Assembly (NCBI GenBank): GCA_030867875.1
Contig: JAOWCC010000019.1
Span: 34,267,976-34,331,975, forward strand
DNA length: 64,000 nucleotides
Source of the DNA: Actinernus sp. WN-2022
Lineage: Eukaryota; Cnidaria; Anthozoa; Actiniaria; Actinernidae
Direction of reading: 5' to 3'
A program made the position numbers and the translations under genes. How positions within the stretch are numbered: the stretch's first letter is position 1; every line of letters begins with the position of its first letter. Of this stretch, positions 10,719 to 21,788 are shown in pieces. The notes under the pieces are model-generated. The model did no database searches. It was not told the DNA's origin and saw nothing but the letters and a program-made list of their open reading frames with translations.

Positions 10719-11478
10719 CGCTTATTTCAACCTCGTCCCCAGGGTCTTCTCGGTCAGATCCAAGATGGCGGCTACTCCGAGAGAAGACCCTGGTAAACGC
10801 TGAACTGTCAAGTATTCTGATTGGCTCTTCGATTATGATGCAAGGGTTGTTCTAACAATGCTTTTTATTGGCCAAACGGCCTGAGTCTAGAGAGGTGAAC
10901 TTGTATGTAGATTCGATTGCTCACATTTTATCACTAAAACGATTTTAAATAACCTTAAAACACATTGTGTAGGTAGAGCAATAGATGAAGTGCATTACTG
11001 GGTAGTTTCCTGGTAAGTTTCATCAGTGAGAAAGCCAGGAGAAGCTGTTAAATCTGAACATGTGCTATCGATCGCTTCGCTTCAACGCTAACAGAAAATG
11101 AACGGCTTTTTAGGATTCTCTTCTAGCTTAGATACATCCTGGTAGGTTTGTGATACCCTTACACTGTTTCTTTATCCAAGTAAACTCCATTTCGAACCGT
11201 TTAGCAGACGTGTTTTCACTACGTCGTTCGCCACGTGAAAATACCGTTAATCGCATCTCGCCCACTCCGGATTGGGATACCTATGGTTTGTACACGTCAT
11301 GGACTATTCCCATATTTAGCTTGGCCACCATCTTATATCGTCAAATCACGTGACAAAATACTCCCAAAATCTGGGAGTATTTGATCACGTGATTCAGCCT
11401 TTACCAGGGTCTTCTCTCGGAGTAGCCGCCATCTTGGATCTGACCGAGAAGACCCTGGGGACGAGGTTGCGCTTATTT
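10719..11478. mobile_element. 742-bp TIR element with 9-bp TSD, probably MULE-like non-autonomous
   Basis: Direct repeats cgcttattt at 10719-10727 and 11470-11478 bracket an element at 10728-11469. Its terminal inverted repeats are 77 bp (10728-10804 and 11393-11469) and differ by about one base. Each TIR is itself a hairpin (ccagggtcttctc against gagaagaccctgg). A further internal hairpin (aatactccc/gggagtatt) lies near 11357-11381. No transposase was found. A 9-bp duplication with long TIRs is typical of Mutator-like elements. Superfamily assignment is by inference, the boundaries are direct. Confidence 0.88.
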
Positions 11479-11909
11479 ATGTTTAGACTCTGCCAAAATG
11501 GTAAAGATAGCAGCAAAGGCTAAATCGTCCGATGTCTACAGACATTCTTCTGAGCCTTACACGGATTACTATTGTGGTCAACTTCATTCTTATTTTGTCC
11601 CCTTAAATTATTTTAATTATAATTCAATAAAAAGGATACAGCCATGACCACATAACGGACTCCCATGCTCTACCAACGCGTATACCGTACAGTTATGGTG
11701 TCAGTTATTTCTAGCCAACACAGCTACGTTTTTCACACACCTCTACCATTTAATTAATTTTGCAAGTGCTACCCTTCCCCCATCCGGGATGTTTCCATGC
11801 CTGGTATTAAAACAGCTGATTGATAGTAAACTTGCTGAATTTGATAATCTCTCGCGAACCCAAAAGACTCAATATTGATGGCAACTTTCAAGAATGTTGA
11901 CATACATTG
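11479..11909. other. Spacer, nothing recognised
   Basis: No coding or repeat structure was identified. Confidence 0.4.
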
Positions 11910-12023
11910 TAGGTAAGGTGCCCTGGGTACCAAAGTCTCCAAGCTCCACTCGTTTACTTGGCTGAGAAGAGAAAGTAAACGAGTGGAGCTTGGAGACTCT
12001 GGTACCCAGGGTATAGGTAAGGT
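11910..12023. mobile_element. 91-bp foldback element with direct-repeat flanks
   Basis: Arms of about 40 bp (11921-11960 and 11972-12011, starting ccctgggtacca) are almost perfect inverted copies around a loop of roughly 11 nt. taggtaaggt occurs on both sides (11910-11919 and 12014-12023), a likely target duplication of about 10 bp. Confidence 0.8.
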
Positions 12024-12801
12024 ACCAAAGAACTACACTTAAACAGATGTCGCATTTATGATTGGTAAATGAGAGATGACATTGGGTTCTCCCTTACTCC
12101 TGGATATCACTCAGAAATGAATAGCTAAATACATATTTGAATGTATGCTACGCAGACATGAAAAATTATCGTAGAGATATCATATGAAACCTGTATAGTT
12201 CTCTAGTATGTAAGTATAGTTCTCTAGTATGACACTATTATTTTGCACCCCCCTATGAGTCATTTAACTGGCCACCTTTTACAAAATCCTGGATCCGCCC
12301 CTCAATGAGTTGTCTTAGCTTCATCAGTAGTGGATGACTCTAGATCGGCTAAAAAAAAGACAAAACGATACCACTAGCGCTTAGATAGAACGAAGAACAG
12401 AATACTAAGTCTAAGCGCCTGCGGGTACTTTTTTGCGGTCTTTTTGGGCAGAACTTGAACATAAATCAACATCTCTTTAACATCAAAGTAATATATCCAC
12501 TGCTGATAAAGACTGAATAGCTACTTCCATAAAAATACTTCTATACTACTACTAGTACTGCTTGGCACATGATACACTTTTCCGCCTACAGTCCGTGCCT
12601 GTATTCTCCAGCGTGTTTAGCGAAACAAATCAACCTTTAGACATAAACAGGAGACCATTACCCGGAGCGTTATCGTTTCTCCTTACCAGATTATTTTTAG
12701 ATTTAATATATAATGCCACACATATTGTTTGCTTTCATCGCGGAATGTAGGCTGGTTTTCATTTGGTCGTTCGCTGCGATCGCTGTAAAGGTGAGTCGGC
12801 T
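12024..12801. other. Spacer without recognised gene
   Basis: Contains a short direct duplication of agttctctagtatg near 12199-12232 and no supported gene. Confidence 0.4.
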
Positions 12802-13073
12802 TTAGGGACCGGATATTATTTAGCGGTATGGAGGGGGCTACTAGATCTGCATTGTGGCTAGCGCAAAAAATTGTGACCTTGCAGTTCTCTGGCCTCACAC
12901 AATAATGACCCTCCCCATAGATAAGCCTATAAGTATATTTAACCTATAAAAGAGCAGCATATAAAAAATTGACCCCCCATAATGGGAGCATAAAGAATCG
13001 TGACCCCCCCTCCCCCCCCCCTACAAATCCAGTAGCCCCCCTCCCCCACCGCTAAATAATGTCCGGTCCCTTA
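12802..13073. mobile_element. 266-bp PIF/Harbinger-type MITE
   Basis: TTA at 12802-12804 and 13071-13073 flanks an element at 12805-13070. Imperfect terminal inverted repeats of about 42 bp start gggaccgga. A 3-bp TTA duplication with GGG-starting ends fits PIF/Harbinger. The interior has no ORF and carries long C runs (about 13004-13020) with G-quadruplex potential on the minus strand. Confidence 0.75.
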
Positions 13074-13559
13074 TAGCGATCGTAGTGGTAACTAGAAATG
13101 TACTCTCCAGCGGTCATAGCGATTACGATCGCCAGGAGAGAACTATTGTTGTACCCGATAGCTCGGTTCAGTTACATTTGATAGCAATATATAATCGCTA
13201 CGATTGACAAGTACTTTTTTCAGCGGTCGCTGCGATCGGAGAAACGGGCATATGGGATATAATTTAGCATGGGGAGTGTCATACTTTTTCAAACCCCCCA
13301 AAATAGAGGGTCGTAAAAAATGGGCAATTGAAAAAGGGTTGGCTGTAGGGGGAGGGGCAAAATATTTCATACTTATTGTCCGGGTAGGGTTATATATTTT
13401 TAGACTTTTTCATTTCATTCAGCCATAACTTATGGTACGGACCTCCTACTCAGATAATGAGAGGTAGATACTTGTGACTTCCGGCACTCTTTTTCTTCGA
13501 CATTTTGGAAAAAGAGTTCTGACAGTTTTATAGCTACTTTCCGCACACCTGGCCGACGC
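13074..13559. other. Spacer with gcgatcg-type repeat pieces
   Basis: Short inverted gcgatcg motifs related to the foldback at 9890-9972, then a G/C-tract segment near 13285-13355. No gene is supported. Confidence 0.4.
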
Positions 13560-14168
13560 CACACAAGTACCCTCCATCTCCCAGCCATTGTAACATTTCA
13601 ATTGCCGGCCAATATACAGTTTGAAACTCAAAGGCAAAAATAAAAGGCAAATCCAGTTACACTGAGATCCTATATCGAATATAACTAGTTCCCCGGATCG
13701 GAATTGATGTAAATCAGAAATCCACAGTTCTGCGTAAAAACGTTGTTCATGTGTCCCGAAAAAGCGGGCTTCCTGTGTGTAACGCAATCTCAGCTGTTGA
13801 CAGTTACGGCAGATCAGACTTGTTTATAAAGCTACCGATTCTCTACGAAACCACATGAAAGGTACATTTTAAGCCATTACAATTACTTTGAACGTTCCTA
13901 ACAGTGAATAGTTCAACTGTAGATCATTCGGATTGACTTAGAAGTCTCATAAAGGTAGTCTATCAATTGAAAGTTGTCGGCGCTCCGGCACGAGTAAAGA
14001 TTCAACAATATGTCATCGCAAAAATACCGCTAAAAGCCACTGATTTTGTACATAATTGGTAGAAACCGATATATAATCTATCTGAAAGTACTCAGGCTTC
14101 TTTAATATCAAATTTAACCCGATAGAAGTTGATATAATATTTTTTTCCTCTGTTCATCTTAGATTCTT
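13560..14168. repeat. Right arm of the dispersed inverted repeat
   Basis: Reverse complement of 6709-7110 (13765-14168) and, further left, of 9202-9362 (13560-13725). The two copies lie about 6.6 kb apart in opposite orientation. They could be two insertions of one element or the remains of one large inverted-repeat element. No transposase gene was found between them. Confidence 0.82.
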
Positions 14169-14320
14169 AATATTAAATTGATATTGTTTCAAGATATTAC
14201 TGTACAAATATTACTGATTAGTGACACTATTCTGTTTCAATCACCTTCCACAGCGATCTTGTTAAAGTTGCAGCTGTCGGATACAGAAACTTCTCATCTC
14301 AAAATAGTCTGGTAGTTTCA

Positions 14321-14884
14321 TTAAAGTGCCTATCACCCTTTTGCAATCACCCTTTTGATAGCTTATGAACCTCCAAAAAGTTTTGAGTACTTCTGTGAAG
14401 AACGTTTTGGTTTAAAGTGAATACTTTATGTTCTACGCTTGTTTGAAATCGTGTAAATGTGACCTTTCCTGACCCATGACCGCGTAAGTAAAAGCCTGGG
14501 TCTAAACCTGGGTAGATGTCATCTTGACGTCATATAATTAATTCGGCTTTGCAATCATTTGAAGAAATACTTAACATGTTGACTAAAATGACTTTTTTCT
14601 TTACTAACAACTCAAAAACTGTGTATATTTTCTATGCATCGATGTTGTTGTGATAAAAATGCGCCATGGAGAATAATGCATTAATGAGATGACGTCTACC
14701 CAGGTTTCGACCCAGGTTTTTACTTACGCGGTCATGGGTCAGGAAAGGTCACATTTACACGATTTCAAACAAGCATAGAACATAAAGTATTCACTTTAAC
14801 CCAAAACTTTCTTCACAGAAGTAATCAAAACTTTTCAGAGGTTCATAAGCTATCAAATTGGAAAAAAGGTGATAGGCATTTTAA
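14321..14884. mobile_element. 564-bp foldback/TIR element ending in TTAA
   Basis: Inverted arms of about 200 bp at 14321-14523 and 14688-14884. Both outer ends read ttaa(a/t)gtgcctatc or its complement, and TTAA sits at each terminus, so a TTAA target is possible. The central 160 bp is unique. No coding sequence. Confidence 0.78.
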
Positions 14885-16145
14885 CACTGCCCTCTTATCA
14901 GTACCCATCAGAGGTGTCCACTCGTAACTAGTGCGCTCCTTGCCCTTCCACACATTAAAGGTCACGCCGATTGCTCGCATAGAGGAAATGAGCCCTTCAA
15001 GGTGAGCTTTGTTTTTTTTTCTTACTGTTAAACAAATAATGTTTGATTTGGAATTTTTAAGGTAAAGTTGTTAAACACACGAATTACACACTAAAGACAT
15101 TGCACTTCCATTTTTGGTGGTCTGATTTGGTGCAAAGACATTATTTTTATTTCTCAAAGCTATGTGAATCTTGGAAAGTAAGTATATTTAATAGCTCACC
15201 TGATCGAAAATTGAGAATGCCATTATCCTTCCCTTCCTCTAGCCTGTCAGTTACACATAGCGTCAAGTGTAGCTCATCAATAAGCACATTGTCAAGGGGT
15301 ATTTTGAAGAGGGGTTGGATGTGATAGCCTGGCTGTTTGTGCCAATCAGGGCCAAGCTTCCTGATTAGGAGAGGTTACACCTGTGATGATAAGAGAAACA
15401 TATAAACTTAAGCCAGTACAGGGATTTACCAGACGCGAAATACTGCGTCCTTATAATACAGGTGTTGGAGGGAATGAGCACGTCTATATATAAAGTTGTT
15501 CAAGTCGGGCTCCTGTTCAAGTCAATTCAAGCAACACCGACACGAACTGTTCAATTTAAGCTTACATATGGGTAATTGTACGTACCATATTTCGAGTGCT
15601 GGTATTTAATACCTTTGTGTAAAACTCCGAAAACATTGTGCGAAACAATACCTGTGCAAATTGTACCAGAGATACGCTAGGAATGTTTACTATGCATCTT
15701 ATCTATATGCTATTTAAGTCTTTGAGGCTTTTTGAAATACATTCCATGAAATGTAATTGTTTATAATATTATTATCTACAACATTGAGTCTTAAAATATA
15801 ATAAATATCCCGTATATAATAAATATAATAGATATACTGATATACCTGTCTTTTTTGCAGATGTTGCACAAGATGCATGGGTTGTTGGAAGTGGCGGCTT
15901 TCATGCCATGTGCAATCAGCAGGAACTTATAATCTCCTCCAAGGAAAAACTTTCTTTCCATCGATGACCATATGGCCTTGCCTGATCAAGCCATTAACAC
16001 TGTTGATGACATTCTGAAGATATTCTGCTTTTTTTCAAATAGAGTGTATTATGCCATAATGAAAAATCATCTCTAAATATCAATAGTGTGGTAATACATG
16101 TATGTGTTCCCTAGCATTAGTATTGGAAATTGCTTCTCCAGCTGA
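14885..16145. other. Spacer without recognised gene
   Basis: AT-rich sequence with short open frames only. A TATA-like tatataaag lies near 15490 with no downstream gene seen. Confidence 0.4.
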
Positions 16146-16392
16146 AACAATACCTGTATTCATAGACCATTAGGGAGTATTGTTTGTCTGGTATTTTACT
16201 ACATGCAGTTATTGATGATAAGGCTTGTCATTGTTATTTCTTCTGGTTCATTTCAACAAGCATTCCTATACTGTAGTGAGCATGTCAGAGGACTAGAAGT
16301 AGAGGGCATTCATGAGGTCGGCGGTTCGAGTCATACTCTGTACGCTGAATTTTATTTCTATCTTTTCCTTTACTTCTCCTTATGTAAAGCTA
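16146..16392 (+). mobile_element. tRNA-derived SINE-like repeat, copy 1
   Basis: About 250 bp aligns by eye with 37681-37922. It contains a pol III A-box-like segment (ctgtagtgagc, from 16271) and a B box ggttcgagtca at 16323-16333. The distance between the boxes and the intervening tcagaggacta.aag resemble a tRNA head. The shared part begins upstream of the tRNA-like section, so the repeat is composite. Confidence 0.65.
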
Positions 16393-18481
16393 CAGTAGGA
16401 TGTCATCCAATAGTTAATTCCATGTGTCATATTTAGAGTTATGAATTTGTAGATTACTAAAGTGGTATATACCAGTTACACTGTTGATTGGTATTCATGT
16501 TTTCACTGGTGCACGTGGTGTGGTATACATCCAGTGATTGGTGGCCTACCAGCATGAATAATTCATGAGTTTGAGAAGAGTGTGTTAAACATCACGGAAC
16601 GTGATGAGTGAACTCTGTAAATAAGTCGAATACTAAAAGAGTCACAATCTGCTGCATGTGTTTCACTTGTAACAACAGCTTGGAAAGGCTCCTGGCGTTT
16701 AATAAAAGAGATTTGGTAAATTGAGTTTTTATATTAACTCGTACCATGCTTCGCGGGAAATTTAAATTTAGTATTTAGTCGCAAAACCTAAAACCAAGAG
16801 TAAAGCATACGCATTATCTATTGCAGCTTACCGGAGTTGGTCTAGTTGGTGGTTTTGTTGTTTAGAAGTGACTTCACAGAAATCTTTTCACCGGTGCTCC
16901 ATCCTTGAAGTTTTCCTATGAAGCTTTATTTTGACCATGGCATTGTAGAAGTCTGCGGCCTTTGCCTCTGCTTCCAATTCATGTCTCTGAGCATAGACAG
17001 CGTGATGGAGCACGCGCTTCTAAAGCCATGCATAGACTCCCTGTCAAACATGCCGAGGTCAGATACATCTTAAGCCTATTCTGAACGGCAGAACCAAGAT
17101 AGGGTTGGGAGGAAACCAACCCCTTCTTGGAGGAGGTACAAAAAAGATAACCATCCGGAGGAGAGAAAAATGACCATGGCCTTACAAAGGGCCATGTAAT
17201 AATTTAAGTTAGACTGTGGCTGGCCACCAGAGTCGCACGTGTTTTCCCTCCGGTGGAGTTGCAGACTAATAAAAAACAATCTTCCAAACGTTTGGTATTC
17301 ACGGGAATCCCTCTTTCACAACTACAAGGTCACTTGATTTATCCTTGTTTATTCAGGTTCGTTGTTTATGTTCCCAAGATAACAATCAGTTCGGGATTTG
17401 AAGTTCCCTACAAGACTAAACTAAGGACAATCTCACACAGGGTAAAGAGCTAGAATGCGAAAGGCCAAGCCCGTGGCACTATTGTATACAAGTATTAAAA
17501 GAACCCATTTCTAAACCTGAAGTAGAAAAGCAATGTCCATTGCAATGTATGTGGCCGATAAATTGAAGACCTTGGACAGGCGAAGCCGGATAATCGCTGA
17601 AAAAAGAATAAGCGACATATTTTTAAACTGGAAAGCGTTAAAATGGATAGCCAGCCAATACCACCATCATCTTTGCATCCAGGTGGATAACAGAATCCTG
17701 GGCAATTCATGTCTTTGATAAGAGATATAGATGAAGCTCCCATATTATGGAGGGCATTAGTTAGGCTGATTATGCCAGTTGTTGAAATTATATTGTTGGA
17801 CTGTTTTCGATAAACTTGCATGGCACAGTTGGCACTAAATACCGTAAATGCTCGAAGGCGCTAATTAATTTTTTCTACTAATAAAATATCGGGTCACGTG
17901 ATGCATTCAACCAATCACGCACGAGAGAAAATATTTGATGGGTTATAAGGTTAAATATTCTATGACATCAGATAGACATTGCATTTTCTGCTGAGCAGAA
18001 TGTTTCGGTTTCGGATGTGCTCATATTAGAATAAACACCATCATGGTGGTGAATAGATATGGAGGAAGTCTGTGAGTAATACTTTCCATCTTGGCTCTAC
18101 AGGTTGCATCGGGTAGGGTTTATTAAAACATTGTCTAGCCGTATTGGATTTATATTTATTTATTTGGTTTCTTATTGAATTGAAAAGTGAAATTTCGAAA
18201 GCTTTGTTTAAATACAATCTAAAATTTCTGGAACTACGGAACTACTGAAGTGTTGTGCGCTATGCTGTTAAGTATCCCTATTGTTTTCCCGCTTCGGTTA
18301 GTTATTTCAAAGGACTTCCCACTTGCTTCCGCGCCAAATTTACCGGTCAATTTTTTGACCGGTGACGTAGAAGCAGCCTAGCCAATAGAAAGCATGGATT
18401 AGGATGTAACGTCGTGAAGCGTGAAATCCTATATTCTAGAAATCGTTTGAGACGTTATTTTATGAAACGTTGTGATTGACT
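16393..18481. other. Spacer without recognised gene
   Basis: Scattered short frames with no recognised domain. A palindrome accggtcaa/ttgaccggt lies at about 18341-18363. The last 100 bp may be the 5' region of the RecQ-like pseudogene. Confidence 0.4.
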
Positions 18482-19036
18482 ATGAGTGTAGTCGAAGAAG
18501 TGATCAGTTTTGGTCAGGAGTTAGGATATAAGACTTTTAGTGGAACATTAAGTGTAGTTTACGACTGCAATCGAAAATTTCTTATTGATTTTGACAAAAC
18601 TCCACATGATCTTACCATCCCCTGTCAATATTTGGGGATTTTTTTGTTCTAAAGTGTTTGATTTTCAAGTGATTCTCAATAAGAAAATATTGATAGGAAT
18701 CGTAAACTACACTTCAGAAGGCCAAAGAAAAGTTGTGGAAGCGTACCTCAGTGGCAAAGATTAGTTCTTCTGTTCGCCGACGGGATCAGGGAAGAATTGA
18801 AATTTGCTTTGAAATCGCCTCTTAATAAGCTTTCGACTGTTCTGAGTTCAGATACCGTTCGTAATCAAGGATATACAAAGTCAATATGTATTATCGTGGC
18901 GCCTTTAGAATCTTCAATGAAAGATCAAGTCGCTTCGCTACAGAAAACATTGAACGCAGCAGTAGGTATTGGGCCAGAATTAACTCGTAAAATAATGAAT
19001 CAAAATGGCATCAAAATGGCAGACTTGTGTTTTATA
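18482..19036 (+). pseudogene. RecQ-like DNA helicase N-terminal pseudogene
   Basis: An ATG at 18482 opens a short helical segment (SVVEEVISFGQELGY) that is broken at 18550 by a MITE. After the MITE the frame continues at about 18717 as EGQRKVVEAYLSGKD, a TAG stop, then SPTGSGK, the Walker A (motif I) of superfamily 2 helicases. After a frame change comes SICIIVAPLESSMKDQVASL, which matches RecQ motif Ia (usually V-SPL-x-SLMKDQV). The order and spacing are those of the RecQ helicase core. DExH and later motifs are absent. Insertion, stop and frameshift make it non-functional. Confidence 0.78.
18550..18714. mobile_element. 165-bp MITE inside the RecQ-like pseudogene
   Basis: Inverted ends aagtgtagtttacga and tcgtaaactacactt, with further inner complementarity around cttattga/tcaataag. 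RecQ-like coding sequence lies directly on both sides, which defines the insertion. Target duplication not clear. Confidence 0.75.
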
Positions 19037-19256
19037 TAAAACATCGAGACTTCGCTACTCTCTCCAAGTTCTCACAAGCTTGGGTCTTTCTCGTACCGTT
19101 CAATAATTTCCGTCGCCTATCAGCGTTCCTAACATCTTTTCCACACAGACTGCAAATATAATCTTTAGAGTTAGTGTAGAACCCGTACCATTTATTTTGG
19201 CCATGGCGGTTGAGATCGGCACGTGAAATGAAAATTGACACCTTTCTCTGAACCAC
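19032..19256 (-). pseudogene. Possible zinc-binding N-terminal exon
   Basis: A 74-codon open frame with a C-x2-C pair (YICSLCGKDV) followed by an R/K-rich stretch and a later single cysteine (TQACENLERV). The pattern recalls a small zinc-binding segment. The initiation codon is uncertain and no splice partner was found. Family not identified. Confidence 0.35.
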
Positions 19257-19824
19257 ACGTCAATCAATTTTCGCGCCAGAATAATTAATTAGCTTCGAAA
19301 CTCAACAAGTGAAACAGGTCGACCTCTCGCTCGATTCCGCTCGCGCTTCGCGCTCGTTCTAAGTTAGGCAAAGAGGTCGACTTGTAGCAAGTCTAGGTCG
19401 TGCCTACCCTGGTTACCAGACGTTCTGCTGCCTCCCTTCGCGAAAGTTAGGCGCGAAGCACCTCCATCGAGGAGCAAACGACGACAGTCGAGGAGCGAAG
19501 CAACGAGAACCTCTGGTGGCATGGCTTGCCAATCTCACTTCCATGTTCGAACTGGTATCAAATTTCTCGAATAGCCGGTTTTGCAGTCATGACGTCTGTT
19601 AGCTGTTAAATACATATTTACACTTTTCCGCACCACTGATTTGCGCTACACGTGCCGACTACTTGTGTGTTCGAAATTCAGATAAATATGCAAAAGACTC
19701 CACGGAAACCTGCTTTGCGAACATGCCTTGATTCCTCGACTCTCCAGCTCTCTAATGTGTGCTTCCACAAGTGAATTAAAGGACACGCAATAGTCCAGTT
19801 TCGCATTCAAGAATTACCGCTGGA
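19257..19824. other. Spacer with a possible minus-strand exon remnant
   Basis: Minus-strand frame at about 19,660-19,800 reads LDYCVSFNSLVEAHIRELES, which is protein-like but unassigned. A GC-rich low-complexity patch (ctcgcgcttcgcgctcg) lies near 19340-19360. Ends at the LTR of the Gypsy element. Confidence 0.3.
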
Positions 19825-20058
19825 TGTGTTACAGGTCCCAACCGGCTCAATAAATAACAACACATGCACCAAGGTTTTCCAAGTGGTTTCCAATATATTC
19901 TGATGTGTTCGATGTATTATCACTTGTATATAACTCTCTCAGTATCTGACTCCAACTAACTTAATTCTAATTCTCAAGCCCTATTCATACGCATACCAGA
20001 GCGTTAACGCCCCCTATCACATTACAATTGCTATTGTGTGCAACTTGAGCCCCTCACA
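19825..20058 (-). repeat. Putative 3' LTR of Gypsy element 1
   Basis: The segment begins tgtgttacagg and ends cccctcaca, so on the element strand it reads TGTGAGG to AACACA, the usual TG..CA LTR ends. It is 234 bp long and directly follows a polypurine tract on the element strand. A TATA-like ttatatac is inside. The matching 5' LTR is absent from the window, so the LTR call rests on position, ends and the tract. Confidence 0.62.
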
Positions 20059-20069
20059 CTCTCCCCTGC
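20059..20069 (-). other. Polypurine tract of Gypsy element 1
   Basis: On the element strand gcaggggagag directly precedes the LTR start, the expected plus-strand primer for reverse transcription. Confidence 0.6.
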
Positions 20070-20419
20070 TTTAAAGTCTGCCCTACGTGTGAGCTGCCTA
20101 AAACTTCCACTAGAAATAGTATAACATGTCCATACTGGTTGAACTACTACTAAGCGAGTCGATAAGGTGGGGTGATCAATCCCAGCCAGAACAAACCTAC
20201 TAAGTTCCATTGCTATGACATGTTATCTTGATGGCTAATTTAACATCACATTTCCATCATCTCTGTGGTTCTACAGGTCAATTACTAACCTGACTCTTAC
20301 CTAAGACTAGGTAGTTCTAGAATATATTTCAAAACCACGTACGGATGATCTATTCTAACAATTAATATGAAGAATGAAAAATTGTCTATTAAAAATGTTC
20401 ATCAAATCAATGACTTTAA

Positions 20420-21240
20420 TCAGCAAAACAGTGAATCATTCCCGGCTTCAGCATGCGACTTGTTAGGTACTGCGTAGAATGGCTGGGCCTGCGCACCATA
20501 GTTCCACGTTTGCACCGGGTTGTTCCACGTTTGGACAGGACCGTACGGGTAGAAATACTGCTGCGCTACTGGATGTACCAACTGCTGCGCAACTGGACGC
20601 ACCGCTTGAACAAGTATCTGATTCCCGTACTGATCATAGGCTAACCGCATCGGTGGTTCCCGCGCACGCTGAGGGCGGCCAGTCTGCTCCTTGGGCCCGT
20701 CAGGTGGGACAGTCAACAGTTCGTCGCCTTCTGCCGTCCCTGGTCCGTTCCCATCCAACTCTTCTCGTACGACCTCTGGTACCTGTAGTGCAACGTCAGT
20801 CGCCCCACCGTCTACTCCGTCTACATCTTAGAAGTGTTCTCCCTCGCTCCCGGTCGCTTCACTATTGTCCGTATCTGCGTTGTTCTCTTCTCCTCCCCCT
20901 GTTTCTTGACGTGGTGTCGGCATCAACTCGAAGTCGCTTTCACTTGCCGAGCTGTCTGTAGTCACAGCAGGATTTACCAGTTGGCGTCGCAGTTGTCCCC
21001 GCCGTTGCCTCGCTGGTGCGGCTGGTCTTTGGTTAGCAGGTTGGAGAAACTCGCACAGGTAAAGAAGATTCCTATGCAACACACGTGTATTTCCCTCACC
21101 GTCCTCACGTCGAATTTCGTAGATCGGGCCTGTACCTTTACGGGAGACCACAACATGTACCGCATCTTCCCAGTATGATCTAAGTTTTCCCGGTCCTCCA
21201 CGAGGCGTTAAGTTTCTGCTAGTACCCGATCACCTGCTAG
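20420..21240 (-). pseudogene. Gypsy 1 integrase C-terminal domain and pol tail
   Basis: Two frames together continue the integrase. The 3' part of the core is followed by an SH3-like segment (TPRGGPGKLRSYWEDAVHVV near 21150-21210, then GTGPIYEIRR and VLHRNLLYLCEF), typical of Ty3/Gypsy integrase C-termini. After it comes a low-complexity acidic and Q/Y/P-rich tail (20420-20758) with repeated PVQTWN. The frame changes near 21151 and 20800. No chromodomain is visible. Confidence 0.75.
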
Positions 21241-21788
21241 CAGTTAGTGTAGTTAAGTAGGCGGTTGTAGTTATCCGCACCCCTGGAGTTACTTTGCTGC
21301 GATTTCTCCAGAGCCAACCTGTACGCCTCCTGCATAGAAGCTTTCCATTGCTTAACGTATTCTCGGTGATTTACTGGGGTATCCTCTCGGTTCTCTGTAC
21401 CCAGTATCAGATCAACAGGAAGTCTCGGAGAGCGACCATACAGCAAGTAGAATGGTGAGAAGCCTGTACTGTCGTTAGGGGTACAATTGTACGCATGTAC
21501 AACCTTGTTCACGTGATCTTTCCAGTTGCGCTTCTTATCCTCGGGTAGCGTTCGCAGCATCGCTAGCAGCGTTTGATTGAACCTTTCAGTCTTCCCGTTA
21601 CCTTGGGGGTGATATGGCGTTGTTCTCGTATGATGGATACCGCTCAGTCTTTCCAGTTGCATGAATAAGTGGTTTTCGAATTCTTTGCCTTGATCGTGCA
21701 AGATACGGGCTGGAAATCCGAAACGCGGGATAAGTTCGTTGAATATCTTGTCTGCAACTGTCTTAGCCGAACCTCGTAAAGTGATCAA
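21237..21788 (-). pseudogene. Gypsy 1 integrase catalytic core, 3' part
   Basis: Retroviral-type integrase core (rve) containing the second catalytic aspartate in HDQGKEFEN and the glutamate in GNGKTERFNQ, with TPYHPQGNG between them. It then reads NDSTGFSPFYLLYGRSPRLP, typical of Ty3/Gypsy pol. The first catalytic Asp (ISIDFVHL) is in the preceding frame, and a small deletion plus a frame change separates them at about 21770. The integrase is therefore broken. Confidence 0.9.

Noticed and set aside
20479..20961. 160-aa plus-strand ORF over the Gypsy tail
   Set aside because: It is antisense to the Gypsy pol C-terminal region, which has the recognisable motifs; it is a shadow frame.
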